A DNA stretch of 64,000 nt, taken from the NCBI GenBank assembly GCA_905233385.1, contig CAJOEH010000012.1, positions 1 to 64,000 on the forward strand. The letters run 5' to 3'. The notes beneath the pieces were generated by a model. The model had not been told where the DNA came from. It made no database searches and saw only the letters and a list, made by a program, of their open reading frames with translations. The translations under genes were made by a program, and so were the position numbers. This document shows, piece by piece, positions 42,071 to 50,888 of the stretch (position 1 is its first letter; every line of letters begins with the position of its first letter). The stretch comes from an uncultured Oscillospiraceae bacterium (lineage in GTDB: Bacteria > Bacillota > Clostridia > Oscillospirales > Oscillospiraceae).

Positions 42071-43015
42071 ATGAATACGAACGGCGTATTGCTGAAAAAC
42101 GTAGTCGAGGAGTTCAAGCTGACGGTGACGCACGCCTCGTCCGACTTTGAGCGCGTGCAGATCCTGGTCGAGGAAGTCACCAGACCCGGCCTGCCGCTGT
42201 CCGGCTTTTTCACGCACTTTGAGCGGCTCCGTCTGCAGGTCATCGGCCACGTGGAGAACGCCTACCTGAACACGCTGACGCACGAGCGCAAGCTCGAGGT
42301 CTTCAACGAGCTGTTCTCCCGCAAGATCCCCGCGATGATCTTCGCGCGGAACATCGAGCCGCCGGAGGAATGCCTGGAAGCGGCGAAGGAGCAGGATATC
42401 ACGATCCTGCGCTGCATGGAGGCCACCTCCTATATCGTCTCCGGCCTGATCTCCTATCTGAAAAACGCCCTTGCGCCGAAGATCTCCCGCCACGGCGTTC
42501 TCGTCGAAGTCTACGGCGAAGGTTTGCTGCTGATGGGCGAGAGCGGCATCGGCAAGAGCGAGGCGGCGGCTGAGCTGCTCAAGCGCGGCCACCGTCTGAT
42601 TGCGGACGACGCGGTAGAGATCCGCAAGATCGCCAACAACACGCTGATGGGCAATTCGCCCGAGCTGATCCGCAACTACATCGAGATCCGCGGCATCGGC
42701 GTCATCAACGTCGCGAAGCTGTTCGGCATGGCGGCGATCAAGAACGAAAGCACGATCGACCTGGTCATCAACATCGTGCCGTGGTCGAGCGAGCAGATCT
42801 ATGACCGCCTCGGCCTGGAGGAGCAGTACATGGACATCCTCGGCGTACGGGTCCCGGCCATCACGATCCCGGTCAAGCCCGGCAGAAACCTCGCCATCAT
42901 CTTAGAGGTCGCGGCCATGAACAACCGCCAGAAGAAGATGGGCTACAACGCCGCGGAGGAATTCACCGAGCAGATCAACCGGCATTTCGTCGAGCAGAGC
43001 GGACAGAGCTTCTGA
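42071..43015 (+). CDS. hprK: HPr kinase/phosphorylase
   Basis: It phosphorylates Ser46 of HPr and so couples sugar state to carbon catabolite control. The 314 residues have an N-terminal domain (FKLTVTHASSDFERVQI) and the catalytic P-loop GESGIGKSEAA near residue 155, followed by LIADDAVEI, the RGIGVINV signature and the C-terminal KPGRNLAIILEVAAMN. The ATG at 42071 is preferred because ggaggg is 7 bases upstream. A terminator follows, so murB is a separate unit. Confidence 0.95.
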   Translation: MNTNGVLLKNVVEEFKLTVTHASSDFERVQILVEEVTRPGLPLSGFFTHFERLRLQVIGHVENAYLNTLTHERKLEVFNELFSRKIPAMIFARNIEPPEECLEAAKEQDITILRCMEATSYIVSGLISYLKNALAPKISRHGVLVEVYGEGLLLMGESGIGKSEAAAELLKRGHRLIADDAVEIRKIANNTLMGNSPELIRNYIEIRGIGVINVAKLFGMAAIKNESTIDLVINIVPWSSEQIYDRLGLEEQYMDILGVRVPAITIPVKPGRNLAIILEVAAMNNRQKKMGYNAAEEFTEQINRHFVEQSGQSF

Positions 43016-43028
43016 TTTCGGCATACAG

Positions 43029-43068
43029 GCAGTTCTTATCCCTGCAAAGGGGATAAGAACTGCTTTTT
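43029..43068 (+). terminator. Intrinsic terminator of hprK
   Basis: gcagttcttatccc (43029-43042) pairs with gggataagaactgc (43050-43063), followed by five U. Confidence 0.85.
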
Positions 43069-43084
43069 CTGCGCGCATTTTCTG

Positions 43085-43113
43085 TTGCCTTTTTGAGATA
43101 GTTTTGTTATAAT
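43085..43113 (+). promoter_or_regulatory. Promoter of the truncated murB-whiA-dnaE unit
   Basis: TTGCCT at 43085-43090 and TATAAT at 43108-43113, 17-bp spacer. Confidence 0.65.
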
Positions 43114-43169
43114 TATATGGAAAATAAAATGGTGGAATATGGACTTTGAATTCTTCAACGGAGGATGAA

Positions 43170-43244
43170 ATGAAACTGGAGGATCCACAATTTGTGATAT
43201 TATTTACAAACGTAACTGAGGTAGACCGTAGTAGACGAAATTGA
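43170..43244 (+). CDS. Small 24-residue frame coupled to murB
   Basis: ATG at 43170 follows ggagg by 4-5 bases and encodes MKLEDPQFVILFTNVTEVDR plus SRRN. Its TGA (43242-43244) overlaps the TTG start of the murB frame (43241). It shows no likeness to the missing MurB N-terminus. It may be a leader that delivers ribosomes to the truncated gene, or a chance frame. Confidence 0.35.
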   Translation: MKLEDPQFVILFTNVTEVDRSRRN

Positions 43245-44050
43245 TAGCGCTAGGATGTGAGTTTAATCTCACCTTCACGAAGCTGATGCAGACGACGCAC
43301 GAAATGGGGATCCACCCCTATATCCTCGGCGGCGGCACGAACGTGCTCGCGCCGGACGAGGGCCTCCGCGGCGTTGTGATCGTGACGAAGGACGCGCTGA
43401 TCGGCCTGCGCCTGCTGGACGAAAGGCAAATCTCCGCGATGTCCGGCATGACCCTCGCGAAGACGGCGATGTTCGCCGCGCAGGATAACCTCTCCGGCTT
43501 GGAATTCGCCCACGGCATTCCCGGCACGGTCGGCGGCGCGGTCTATATGAACGCCGGCGCGTACGGCGGCGAGATCAAAGACGTCGCCGTCAAGACGGAA
43601 TTCATGCGCCTCGACGGCACGATCGACGTATACGAGGGCGGCGCGCAGGGCTTCGCCTATCGCAGCAGCGCGTTCCAGGGACTGGAAGGCGTGATCCTGC
43701 GGACGGAATTCGAGCTGACGCCGTCGACCGAAAAAGAAGTCCGCAATAAGATCAAAGAGCTTGCAGATCGACGCCGCGCGTCCCAGCCGCTGGAGCTGCC
43801 GTCCGCCGGCAGTACCTTCAAGCGGCCGAAGACGGGCTACGCCGCCGCCATGATCGACGAGGCGGGCCTGAAGGGCCTGCGCGTCGGCGGCGCGGCCGTG
43901 TCCGAGAAGCACGCGGGCTTTATCGTGAACTTAGGCGGCGCGACTGCCGCGGACGTGCTCGCGCTGGTGAAGCTGGTGCAGGCACGCGTGCTCGATCACA
44001 GCGGCGTGCTGCTCGAGCCGGAGATCCGGCTGTGGAAACATGAAGATTGA
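43241..44050 (+). CDS. murB: UDP-N-acetylenolpyruvoylglucosamine reductase, N-terminally truncated
   Basis: MurB reduces UDP-GlcNAc-enolpyruvate to UDP-MurNAc for peptidoglycan. The 269 residues cover FAD-binding LGGGTNVL, the GLEFAHGIPGTVGGAVYMNAGAYGGE region (given in part), catalytic Ser in AGSTFKRP, SEKHAGF and the C-terminal EPEIRLW, clearly MurB. Family members are ~300 residues and start with ~45 residues including a conserved YTKxGG-type FAD motif; these are missing, and no frame upstream encodes them. The TTG at 43241 has no good ribosome site; ATG at 43286 is the next option. Either the protein works in shortened form or a second murB exists elsewhere. Confidence 0.75.
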   Translation: MIALGCEFNLTFTKLMQTTHEMGIHPYILGGGTNVLAPDEGLRGVVIVTKDALIGLRLLDERQISAMSGMTLAKTAMFAAQDNLSGLEFAHGIPGTVGGAVYMNAGAYGGEIKDVAVKTEFMRLDGTIDVYEGGAQGFAYRSSAFQGLEGVILRTEFELTPSTEKEVRNKIKELADRRRASQPLELPSAGSTFKRPKTGYAAAMIDEAGLKGLRVGGAAVSEKHAGFIVNLGGATAADVLALVKLVQARVLDHSGVLLEPEIRLWKHED

Positions 44051-44414
44051 GATCACTTCCTTCGGGCACAACTACGGCGTGCCGGAGGCGGACGTGATTC
44101 TGGACGCCCGCTGCCTGGAAAACCCGTTCTGGGTGCCGGAACTAAAAGAGAAATGCGGACTAAACGCCGAGGTGCGGAACTATATCCTCGGTTTTCCGGA
44201 AGGCAGGGAGTTTGTTGAGCGGCTGACGGACCTTCTGTCCCTGGAGGCGAGAATGGCGATGCGGCGCGGGCTGGACTGCCTGCGCATCGCGGTCGGCTGC
44301 ACGGGCGGCCGTCACCGGAGCGTGACCGTTGCGGAACTGCTCGCCCGCCGTTTCCGCGAAGAACAGTATGAGGTCGCATTGACACACCGGGATCTGGACA
44401 AGGACCTTCGGTGA
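44040..44414 (+). CDS. RapZ C-terminal domain protein
   Basis: The 124 residues match only the C-terminal half of RapZ (YvcJ): MKIEITSFGHNYGVP, VLDARCLENPFW-type segment (ILDARCLENPFWVPEL) and GCTGGRHRSV at 86-95. In enterobacteria this half binds GlcN6P and small RNAs. The N-terminal P-loop kinase half is absent. The start overlaps the murB end by 11 bases, and whiA follows, so it occupies the normal rapZ slot between murB and whiA. The usual yvcK gene between rapZ and whiA is also absent. Stand-alone domains of this kind occur in related Clostridia. Confidence 0.85.
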   Translation: MKIEITSFGHNYGVPEADVILDARCLENPFWVPELKEKCGLNAEVRNYILGFPEGREFVERLTDLLSLEARMAMRRGLDCLRIAVGCTGGRHRSVTVAELLARRFREEQYEVALTHRDLDKDLR

Positions 44415-44430
44415 GAGAAAGGAGCGCGCA

Positions 44431-45333
44431 ATGTCGTTTTCGGGCAGCGTAAAAAGTGAATTATGCCGGACGGAAGTCGAGAAGAACTGCTGCGCGCTCG
44501 CGGAGGCGATGGGCACGCTGCTGTTCGCCAATACCTTCGCACCGGACTGCATCCGCATCGTGACCGAGAGCCGGAACTTCGGCACGAGGCTGCCGCGTCT
44601 GTTCCGCAAGGGGCTCGGCGTGAGCTTCGACCAGCTCCCGGAGGGAAGCGGCAGCGGCAAGCTGACCTATGTGATCACCGATAAGGAAAAGATCCATAAG
44701 GTATTCAGCGCCTGCGGCTTCTCTGCGCAGACGAGCATTTCGCTGCACGTCAACTTTGCGCTTCTGGAAAAGGAGTGCTGTCAGAGAGCCTTCCTGCGCG
44801 GCGCGTTTTTGGCGGGCGGCTCGGTCACCGACCCCGAAAAACGCTATCATCTGGAACTCTCCACGACCCACCTGAAGGTCAGCCGCGAGACCGGCACCCT
44901 GATGCGCGAGATGGAGCTGACCGCGAAGGAGACCGAGCGCAAGGGAAGCTCCGTGCTCTATTATAAGCAGAGCGACAGCATCGAGGACTTCCTGACGGCG
45001 ATCGGCGCGCCGGTCAGCGCAATGGCGATTATGTCCGCGAAGATCGAGAAGGACTGGCGCAACGACGCCAACCGCAAGACGAACTGCGACTCCGCGAACG
45101 TGGACAAGGCGATCGCCGCCTCGCAGGATCAGCTTGCCGCCATCCGGAAGCTGGAACGCAGCGGGCGGTACGAGACCCTGCCCGAGAAGCTCAAAGAGAC
45201 CGCGGCGCTGCGCCGCGAGTACCCGGAGACGACCCTGACGGAGCTTGCGGAGCTCCATGAGCCGCCGATCAGCAAGTCGGCGGTCAATCACCGGATGAGA
45301 AAGCTGCTGGCACTGGCGGCAGAGGAGAAATAA
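44431..45333 (+). CDS. whiA: DNA-binding regulator WhiA
   Basis: The 300 residues have an N-terminal LAGLIDADG-like homing-endonuclease fold without nuclease residues (FLRGAFLAGGSVTDPEKRYHLE) and a C-terminal helix-turn-helix (ETTLTELAELHEPPISKSAVNHR). WhiA controls cell division and sporulation genes. The ATG at 44431 follows gaaaggag. It is 3 bases from dnaE, so the two are co-transcribed. Confidence 0.95.
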   Translation: MSFSGSVKSELCRTEVEKNCCALAEAMGTLLFANTFAPDCIRIVTESRNFGTRLPRLFRKGLGVSFDQLPEGSGSGKLTYVITDKEKIHKVFSACGFSAQTSISLHVNFALLEKECCQRAFLRGAFLAGGSVTDPEKRYHLELSTTHLKVSRETGTLMREMELTAKETERKGSSVLYYKQSDSIEDFLTAIGAPVSAMAIMSAKIEKDWRNDANRKTNCDSANVDKAIAASQDQLAAIRKLERSGRYETLPEKLKETAALRREYPETTLTELAELHEPPISKSAVNHRMRKLLALAAEEK

Positions 45334-45335
45334 TC

Positions 45336-48300
45336 ATGGCATTTGTACACCTGCATGTGCATACGGAATACAGCCTGCTGGACGGCGCCTGCCGGATCGG
45401 GAAACTGGTGCAGCGCGCCGCCGAGCTGGGGCAGAACGCGGTGGCGATCACGGACCACGGCGTCATGTACGGCGTGATCGACTTCTACCGCGCCGCCAAG
45501 GCGGCGGGCGTCAAACCGATCATCGGCTGCGAGGTCTACGTCGCGCCGCGCACCATGGCCGACCGCGTACACGGCGTAGATAACGAGGCGCAGCACCTCG
45601 TCCTGCTCTGCGAGAACGAGAAGGGCTACAGCAACCTGAGCTATCTGGTCTCGAAGGCGTTTCTGGACGGCTTTTATATCAAGCCCCGCGTGGATATGGA
45701 TCTGCTGCGGCAGCATTCCGAGGGCCTGATCGCCCTGTCCGCCTGCCTCGCGGGCGGCATTCCGCGCAGGCTGCGCATGGGCGACTACGAGGGCGCGAAA
45801 AACCACGCGCTGGAGCTTGCGTCGATCTTCGGCGAGGGCAATTTCTATCTGGAACTGCAGGATCACGGCCTGCCGGAACAGCAGGAGGTCAACCGCGGCA
45901 TCCTGCGCCTGGCGCAGGACACCGGTCTGCCGCTCGTCGCGACGAACGACGCGCACTATATCACCCGCGAGGACAGCTATATTCAGGACGTTCTCATGTG
46001 CATCCAGATGGGCAAAACCGTGGACGATCCCAACCGGATGCGCTTTGAGACGCAGGAATTCTATATTAAATCCGAGGACGAGATGCGTTCTCTGTTTCCC
46101 AATCATCCGGAGGCGATCGAGAACACGCAGAAGATCGCCGACCGCTGCAATGTAGAATTTGAATTCAACCACTACCATCTGCCGGAATTCCTCCCGCCGG
46201 ACGGCTCGGACTCCGTGACCTATTTCCGCCGCCTGTGCGAAGAGGGCTTCCAAGAGCGCTATCCCGACGCGCCGGAGGAATACCGGAAGCGTCTGGAATA
46301 CGAGATGAGCGTCGTCGAGAAGATGGGCTATGTGGACTACTATCTGATCGTCGCGGACTTCATTCTCTGGGCGAAGCGGAACGGCATTCCGGTCGGCCCG
46401 GGCAGAGGCTCCGGCGCCGGCTCGATCGCGGCCTACTGCATGCACATCACGGAAATGGACCCGATGAAGTACGCGCTGATCTTCGAGCGCTTCCTCAACC
46501 CGGAGCGCGTCAGCATGCCGGATTTCGACACCGATTTCTGTCAGGCGCGGCGCGGCGAGGTCATCGACTACGTGACCGAAAAATACGGCAAGGACCGCGT
46601 GGCGCAGATCGTCACCTTCGGCACGATGGCGGCGAGAGCGGCGATCCGCGACGTCGGCAGGACGCTGAACTTCACCTACGCCGAGACGGACGCGGTGGCG
46701 AAGCTCATCCCGACCACCCTGCACATGACGCTCGACGAGGCGCTGAAGATCTCGCCGCAGCTCAAGGAGATGTACGACGGCGACGAGCGCGTCCGCAAGC
46801 TGGTCGACACCGCGCGCGCCTTAGAGGGCATGCCGCGCAACACCTCGACCCACGCGGCGGGCGTCGTCATCACGAAGAATCCCGTCTGCGACTACGTGCC
46901 GCTGGCGCGCAACGACGACACGATCGTCACGCAGTTCACCATGACGACCATCGAGGAGCTCGGCCTTCTGAAGATGGACTTCCTCGGTCTGCGCAACCTG
47001 ACGATCATCGAGGACGCCGAGCAGGAGATCCGCAAACATGAGCCGGACTTCGACCTCAAGAAGGTCCGCGACGACGACCCGGCGACCTTCGCGATGCTCG
47101 GCGAGGGGAAGACGGCGGGCGTGTTCCAGCTCGAATCCGCGGGGATCACGAACGTCTGCGTCAACATGAAGCCGCAGTCGATCGAAGACCTGACGGCTAT
47201 TGTCGCCCTCTACCGGCCCGGCCCGATGGACTCGATCCCGCGCTTTATCGACAACAAGTTCCACCCCGAAAGGATCACCTATCTCTGCCCGCAGCTTAAG
47301 CCGATCCTTGCCGTCACCTACGGCTGCATCGTCTATCAGGAGCAGGTCATCGAGATCTTCCGCAAGCTCGGCGGCTACAGCCTCGGACAGGCGGACAATA
47401 TGCGCCGCGCCATCTCCAAGAAGAAGGAAAAGGTCATTGTCGCCGAGCGGCAGGCCTTCGTCTACGGCGACCCCGCGCGCGGCATCCCCGGCGCGATCGC
47501 GAACGGCGTCAGCGAGACGGCGGCCCAGGCAATCTATAAGGAGATCCTTGATTTCGCGAACTACGCCTTCAACAAGGCGCACGCGGTCTGCTACGCGAAG
47601 GTGACTTATGATACGGCGTACCTCAAATGCCACTATCCGAAGGAATACATGGCGGCGCTGCTGACGAGCGTGCTGGACAATACGACCAAGACCGCTGGCT
47701 ATATCGCGGACTGCAAGGAGCTCGGCATCCGCCTGCTCCATCCCGACGTCAACACCTCGGAGGACAAGTTCACCGTCGAGCCGGACGGCATCCGCTTCGG
47801 CCTCGGCGCGGTGAAGAATATCGGCCGCGGTCTGCTGCGCCAGATGGTCGCCGAGCGCGAGGAGAACGGAAAATTCACTTCGCTGGAGGACTTCGCAGAG
47901 CGCATGATCGACACCGACCTCAACAAGCGGGCGGTGGAAAACCTCATCAAGTGCGGCGCGATGGACAGCCTCGGCCTCAACCGCGCGCAGATGCTCTACA
48001 GCTATGAAACGGTCCTCGACAGCATCGCCGACCGGAAAAAGCGCAACCTCGCGGGGCAGATCCAGCTGTTCGACATGTTCTCCGACGAGGAGGAGAAGAA
48101 ATCGACCATCCCGATCCCCAATCTGCCGGAGCTGCCGAAAAACGAGCGCATGCAGATGGAGAAGGAAACGATCGGCCTGTATCTTTCAGGCCATCCGATG
48201 GACGAGTACCGCAGACAGCTCAAGGGGAGCGGCGTCGTGCCGATCCTGCGGATCATGCAGTCGTTCGAGAACAGCGACGGCGTCTACCGTGACGAGCAGA

Positions 48301-48770
48301 TCGTCCGGATCGCCGGCGTGGTCGAGAGCGTCAAGATGAAGACGACGCGCAACAACTCCATGATGGCCTACGTAGATCTGGAGGACGATACGGCGGCGAT
48401 GGAGCTGCTGGCCTTCTCCAACGTGATCGCGAAATGCGGCTCCTACCTGAAAGAGAACTTTCCGGTCGTCGTCGAGGGACGGCTCTCCGTCCGCGACGAG
48501 AAAGCGCCGCAGATGGTGGTCAACGAGGTCCGGCTGATTGCCGACGTCGCGAAGCCGGAGCCGCAGAAGCTCTATCTGAAGCTTCCGTCGGAGGGGAGCA
48601 GGGAAGACCGGAAGGCGAGAGCCATCCTCAATATGTTCCCCGGCAGTCTCCAGGCGGTGCTGTATTTTGCCGACAGCGGCGTGCGCAGAGGCACGACCTG
48701 CTCCCTGCGGGACGATATGCTGGAGGAACTGCGCAGCCTGCTCGGCGAAAGCTGTGTCGTTTTGAAATAG
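45336..48770 (+). CDS. dnaE: DNA polymerase III alpha subunit (DnaE)
   Basis: This is the replicative polymerase of the DnaE1 type. The 1144 residues open with a PHP domain (HLHVHTEYSLLDGA), then the C-family polymerase core with catalytic PDFDTDF near residue 400 and GPGRGSGAGSIAAYC; YRPGPMDSIPRF and AFNKAHAVCYA follow. A helix-hairpin-helix and an OB domain (VRIAGVVESVKMKTTRNNSMMA) complete it. The length is near E. coli DnaE (~1160). The ATG has gaggag upstream. In Clostridia the main polymerase is usually PolC, so this copy probably primes or fills in, as B. subtilis DnaE does. Confidence 0.96.
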   Translation: MAFVHLHVHTEYSLLDGACRIGKLVQRAAELGQNAVAITDHGVMYGVIDFYRAAKAAGVKPIIGCEVYVAPRTMADRVHGVDNEAQHLVLLCENEKGYSNLSYLVSKAFLDGFYIKPRVDMDLLRQHSEGLIALSACLAGGIPRRLRMGDYEGAKNHALELASIFGEGNFYLELQDHGLPEQQEVNRGILRLAQDTGLPLVATNDAHYITREDSYIQDVLMCIQMGKTVDDPNRMRFETQEFYIKSEDEMRSLFPNHPEAIENTQKIADRCNVEFEFNHYHLPEFLPPDGSDSVTYFRRLCEEGFQERYPDAPEEYRKRLEYEMSVVEKMGYVDYYLIVADFILWAKRNGIPVGPGRGSGAGSIAAYCMHITEMDPMKYALIFERFLNPERVSMPDFDTDFCQARRGEVIDYVTEKYGKDRVAQIVTFGTMAARAAIRDVGRTLNFTYAETDAVAKLIPTTLHMTLDEALKISPQLKEMYDGDERVRKLVDTARALEGMPRNTSTHAAGVVITKNPVCDYVPLARNDDTIVTQFTMTTIEELGLLKMDFLGLRNLTIIEDAEQEIRKHEPDFDLKKVRDDDPATFAMLGEGKTAGVFQLESAGITNVCVNMKPQSIEDLTAIVALYRPGPMDSIPRFIDNKFHPERITYLCPQLKPILAVTYGCIVYQEQVIEIFRKLGGYSLGQADNMRRAISKKKEKVIVAERQAFVYGDPARGIPGAIANGVSETAAQAIYKEILDFANYAFNKAHAVCYAKVTYDTAYLKCHYPKEYMAALLTSVLDNTTKTAGYIADCKELGIRLLHPDVNTSEDKFTVEPDGIRFGLGAVKNIGRGLLRQMVAEREENGKFTSLEDFAERMIDTDLNKRAVENLIKCGAMDSLGLNRAQMLYSYETVLDSIADRKKRNLAGQIQLFDMFSDEEEKKSTIPIPNLPELPKNERMQMEKETIGLYLSGHPMDEYRRQLKGSGVVPILRIMQSFENSDGVYRDEQIVRIAGVVESVKMKTTRNNSMMAYVDLEDDTAAMELLAFSNVIAKCGSYLKENFPVVVEGRLSVRDEKAPQMVVNEVRLIADVAKPEPQKLYLKLPSEGSREDRKARAILNMFPGSLQAVLYFADSGVRRGTTCSLRDDMLEELRSLLGESCVVLK

Positions 48771-48796
48771 TTTTTCGCTTTTCGTAACAATAGCAC

Positions 48797-48825
48797 TACA
48801 CATTTGTAACAAACTATGATATAAT
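48797..48825 (+). promoter_or_regulatory. Probable promoter of the FG-GAP lipoprotein and two-component operon
   Basis: TATAAT at 48820-48825 with TACACA (48797-48802) 17 bp upstream, after the dnaE stop. Confidence 0.5.
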
Positions 48826-48857
48826 ACTATGAATCTTACCGGAATGGAGGCGGCGTA

Positions 48858-50153
48858 TTGAAAAGAATTGTAATATTTGCGCTGCTCTGCGCCGTCCTGC
48901 TCCTTTCCGGGTGTATTCTGGAGCCTGCGGAGAGCCTTTACGCGATCCCGGCGCGGTCGGAGGACTATTACAACCTGCAAACCGCGATCGAAAACGCGAT
49001 GTCGGACGGCGCGGTCTACTGCGCGCCGATCGCGGGAGAGAATCAGCAGCCCGTCCAGATGGCGGACATCGACGGCGACCAGCAGGACGAGGCAATCGTC
49101 TACTGGAAAAACAACGGCGATCTTCCGCTCACCGTCGGCGTCTTCGACAAGCGCGGCGATCAGTTCGTTCTGATCGCGAAAGCGGACGGCGCCGGCACCG
49201 CCTTCGACCACGTGCAGTACGTGGAGATCGACGGCTATCCGGGCAGTGAGATCGTGGTCGGCCGCCAGATCAGCGGCCAGGTCACGCAGACCTTGTACGT
49301 TTACTCGTTTGAAAACGACGCGCTGACGGAGCTTTTGAACGCGAACTACTCGCAGTTCATTACGACCGACCTCGACGCGGACGGCCTGCACGACGTCGTC
49401 CTGCTCCATTCCTCGGACGCGCAGAACGGCGTTGCGGAATGCTACCGCTGGGCGGGCGGCCAGCTCACCCGCGAGCGTGAAGCGCGGATGTCCGCGCCGG
49501 TCGACGCGGTGCGGCGCATGATCGCCGGCAAGGTCTGGGCGGACTGTCCCGCGGTCTTCGTCGCCTCGGAGTACGGCGAGGGTCAGCTCATCACCGACAT
49601 TTACGGCATGCGCGGCGGCGTCTTTACCAACCTGTCGCTTTCGGAAGAGACCGATACCGCGGTCAGCACCGTCCGCGACTACTACGTTTACAGCTGCGAC
49701 ATCGACGACGACGGACTGATCGAACTGCCGCACCTGATCCGGCTCGCGGCGATCGCGGGAGAGGAGACCTCCGCGAATCAGACGGTGATCCGCTGGTACA
49801 ATCTGCAGCCGGACGGCACGGAAAACGACAAGTGGCTGACCTACCACAATTACTCTGCCGGGTGGTACCTGAAGATCCCGGACCGACTGGCGGACGGCCT
49901 GTCCGTGAAATACACGACGGCGTTTGAAACGAGCCGCGGCTATACCTTCGTCTATAAGGGAGAGGAGCTGTTCACCCTGGCCGCCGTGAGCGGCGAGAAC
50001 GCCGCGAGCACGGTGACCGGCTGGACGGTGCTCGCCGCGAAGAGCGACACGGTCTACGCGATGACGGTCAATGCAAACGCCCTGACAGAGAAGGAAATAC
50101 AAGACCTCTTCCACTTCATTCAGGTGGACTGGAAGACCGGAGAGACGGATTAA
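48858..50153 (+). CDS. Lipoprotein with FG-GAP/VCBS-like Asp repeats
   Basis: The 431-residue protein starts at TTG 48858 (ggagg 7 bases upstream) with a lipoprotein signal (VLLLSGC lipobox, Cys ~20). The mature part has several Asp-rich calcium-like loops of FG-GAP type: DIDGDQQDEAIV, EIDGYPGSEIVV, DLDADGLHDVVL and DIDDDGLIELP, spaced about 40-110 residues apart, suggesting a beta-propeller on the cell surface. A C-terminal alpha/beta region follows (WYLKIPDRLADGLSVKYTT). It is 21 bp upstream of a response regulator and sensor kinase, so it may sense or modulate the signal they respond to. Its function is not known. Confidence 0.8.
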   Translation: MKRIVIFALLCAVLLLSGCILEPAESLYAIPARSEDYYNLQTAIENAMSDGAVYCAPIAGENQQPVQMADIDGDQQDEAIVYWKNNGDLPLTVGVFDKRGDQFVLIAKADGAGTAFDHVQYVEIDGYPGSEIVVGRQISGQVTQTLYVYSFENDALTELLNANYSQFITTDLDADGLHDVVLLHSSDAQNGVAECYRWAGGQLTREREARMSAPVDAVRRMIAGKVWADCPAVFVASEYGEGQLITDIYGMRGGVFTNLSLSEETDTAVSTVRDYYVYSCDIDDDGLIELPHLIRLAAIAGEETSANQTVIRWYNLQPDGTENDKWLTYHNYSAGWYLKIPDRLADGLSVKYTTAFETSRGYTFVYKGEELFTLAAVSGENAASTVTGWTVLAAKSDTVYAMTVNANALTEKEIQDLFHFIQVDWKTGETD

Positions 50154-50174
50154 GGGTTTTTGGAGGATAGAGAT

Positions 50175-50861
50175 ATGAAAAAAGTTCTGATATTAGAGGA
50201 CGAGGTCAGTATCCGCAGTTTTGTGGTCATCAACCTCAAGCGCGCCGGCTACGAGGCGATCGAGGCGGGAACGGGCATGGAGGCCCTGGAACGGCTCAAG
50301 GAGAACCCGGATATCGGCGTGGCGATCCTGGACATCATGCTGCCGGATATCGACGGCTTCGAGGTCTGCCGGAACATCCGCGCGACCAATAAGACCATCG
50401 GCATCATCATGCTGACGGCGAGAACGCAGGAGATGGACAAAGTGACCGGCCTGATGACCGGCGCGGACGACTACGTGACCAAGCCCTTCTCTCCGGCGGA
50501 GCTGACGGCGCGCATCGACGCGCTTTACCGCCGCATCGGCGGCGGCGTGGAGTCCGATCCCGAGATCATCGTGCACGAGCCGTTCACGCTGAACATCCGC
50601 AACCGCACGCTGGAGAAGGACGGCCGCCGGATCAAGCTGACGCAGGTGGAATACGCCATCATCCAGCTCTTTATGCAGAATCCCGGACGCGCCCTCTCCA
50701 GAGAGGACATCCTGACGGCGGTCTGGGGCAGGAACTACGACGGCGAGCTGAAGATCGTGGACGTCAATATCCGCCGTCTGCGGATCAAGATCGAGGACAA
50801 TACCGCTAATCCCACCTATATCACGACCGTGTGGGGCTTTGGCTATAAGTGGGGGGTATAA
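50175..50861 (+). CDS. OmpR/PhoB-family response regulator
   Basis: The 228 residues have a receiver domain with phosphorylation Asp53 in AILDIMLPD, MLTAR (Thr ~82) and TKPF (Lys ~104), then a winged-helix DNA-binding domain with LTQVEYAIIQLFMQNPGRALSRE and the terminal TVWGFGYKW (shown in part). The ATG at 50175 has tggagga upstream; a TTG at 50160 lies within that site. It pairs with the kinase 27 bp downstream. Its targets are unknown. Confidence 0.95.
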   Translation: MKKVLILEDEVSIRSFVVINLKRAGYEAIEAGTGMEALERLKENPDIGVAILDIMLPDIDGFEVCRNIRATNKTIGIIMLTARTQEMDKVTGLMTGADDYVTKPFSPAELTARIDALYRRIGGGVESDPEIIVHEPFTLNIRNRTLEKDGRRIKLTQVEYAIIQLFMQNPGRALSREDILTAVWGRNYDGELKIVDVNIRRLRIKIEDNTANPTYITTVWGFGYKWGV

Positions 50862-50888
50862 TCGGCCCTTCCATCGGAGGTGACAGGC

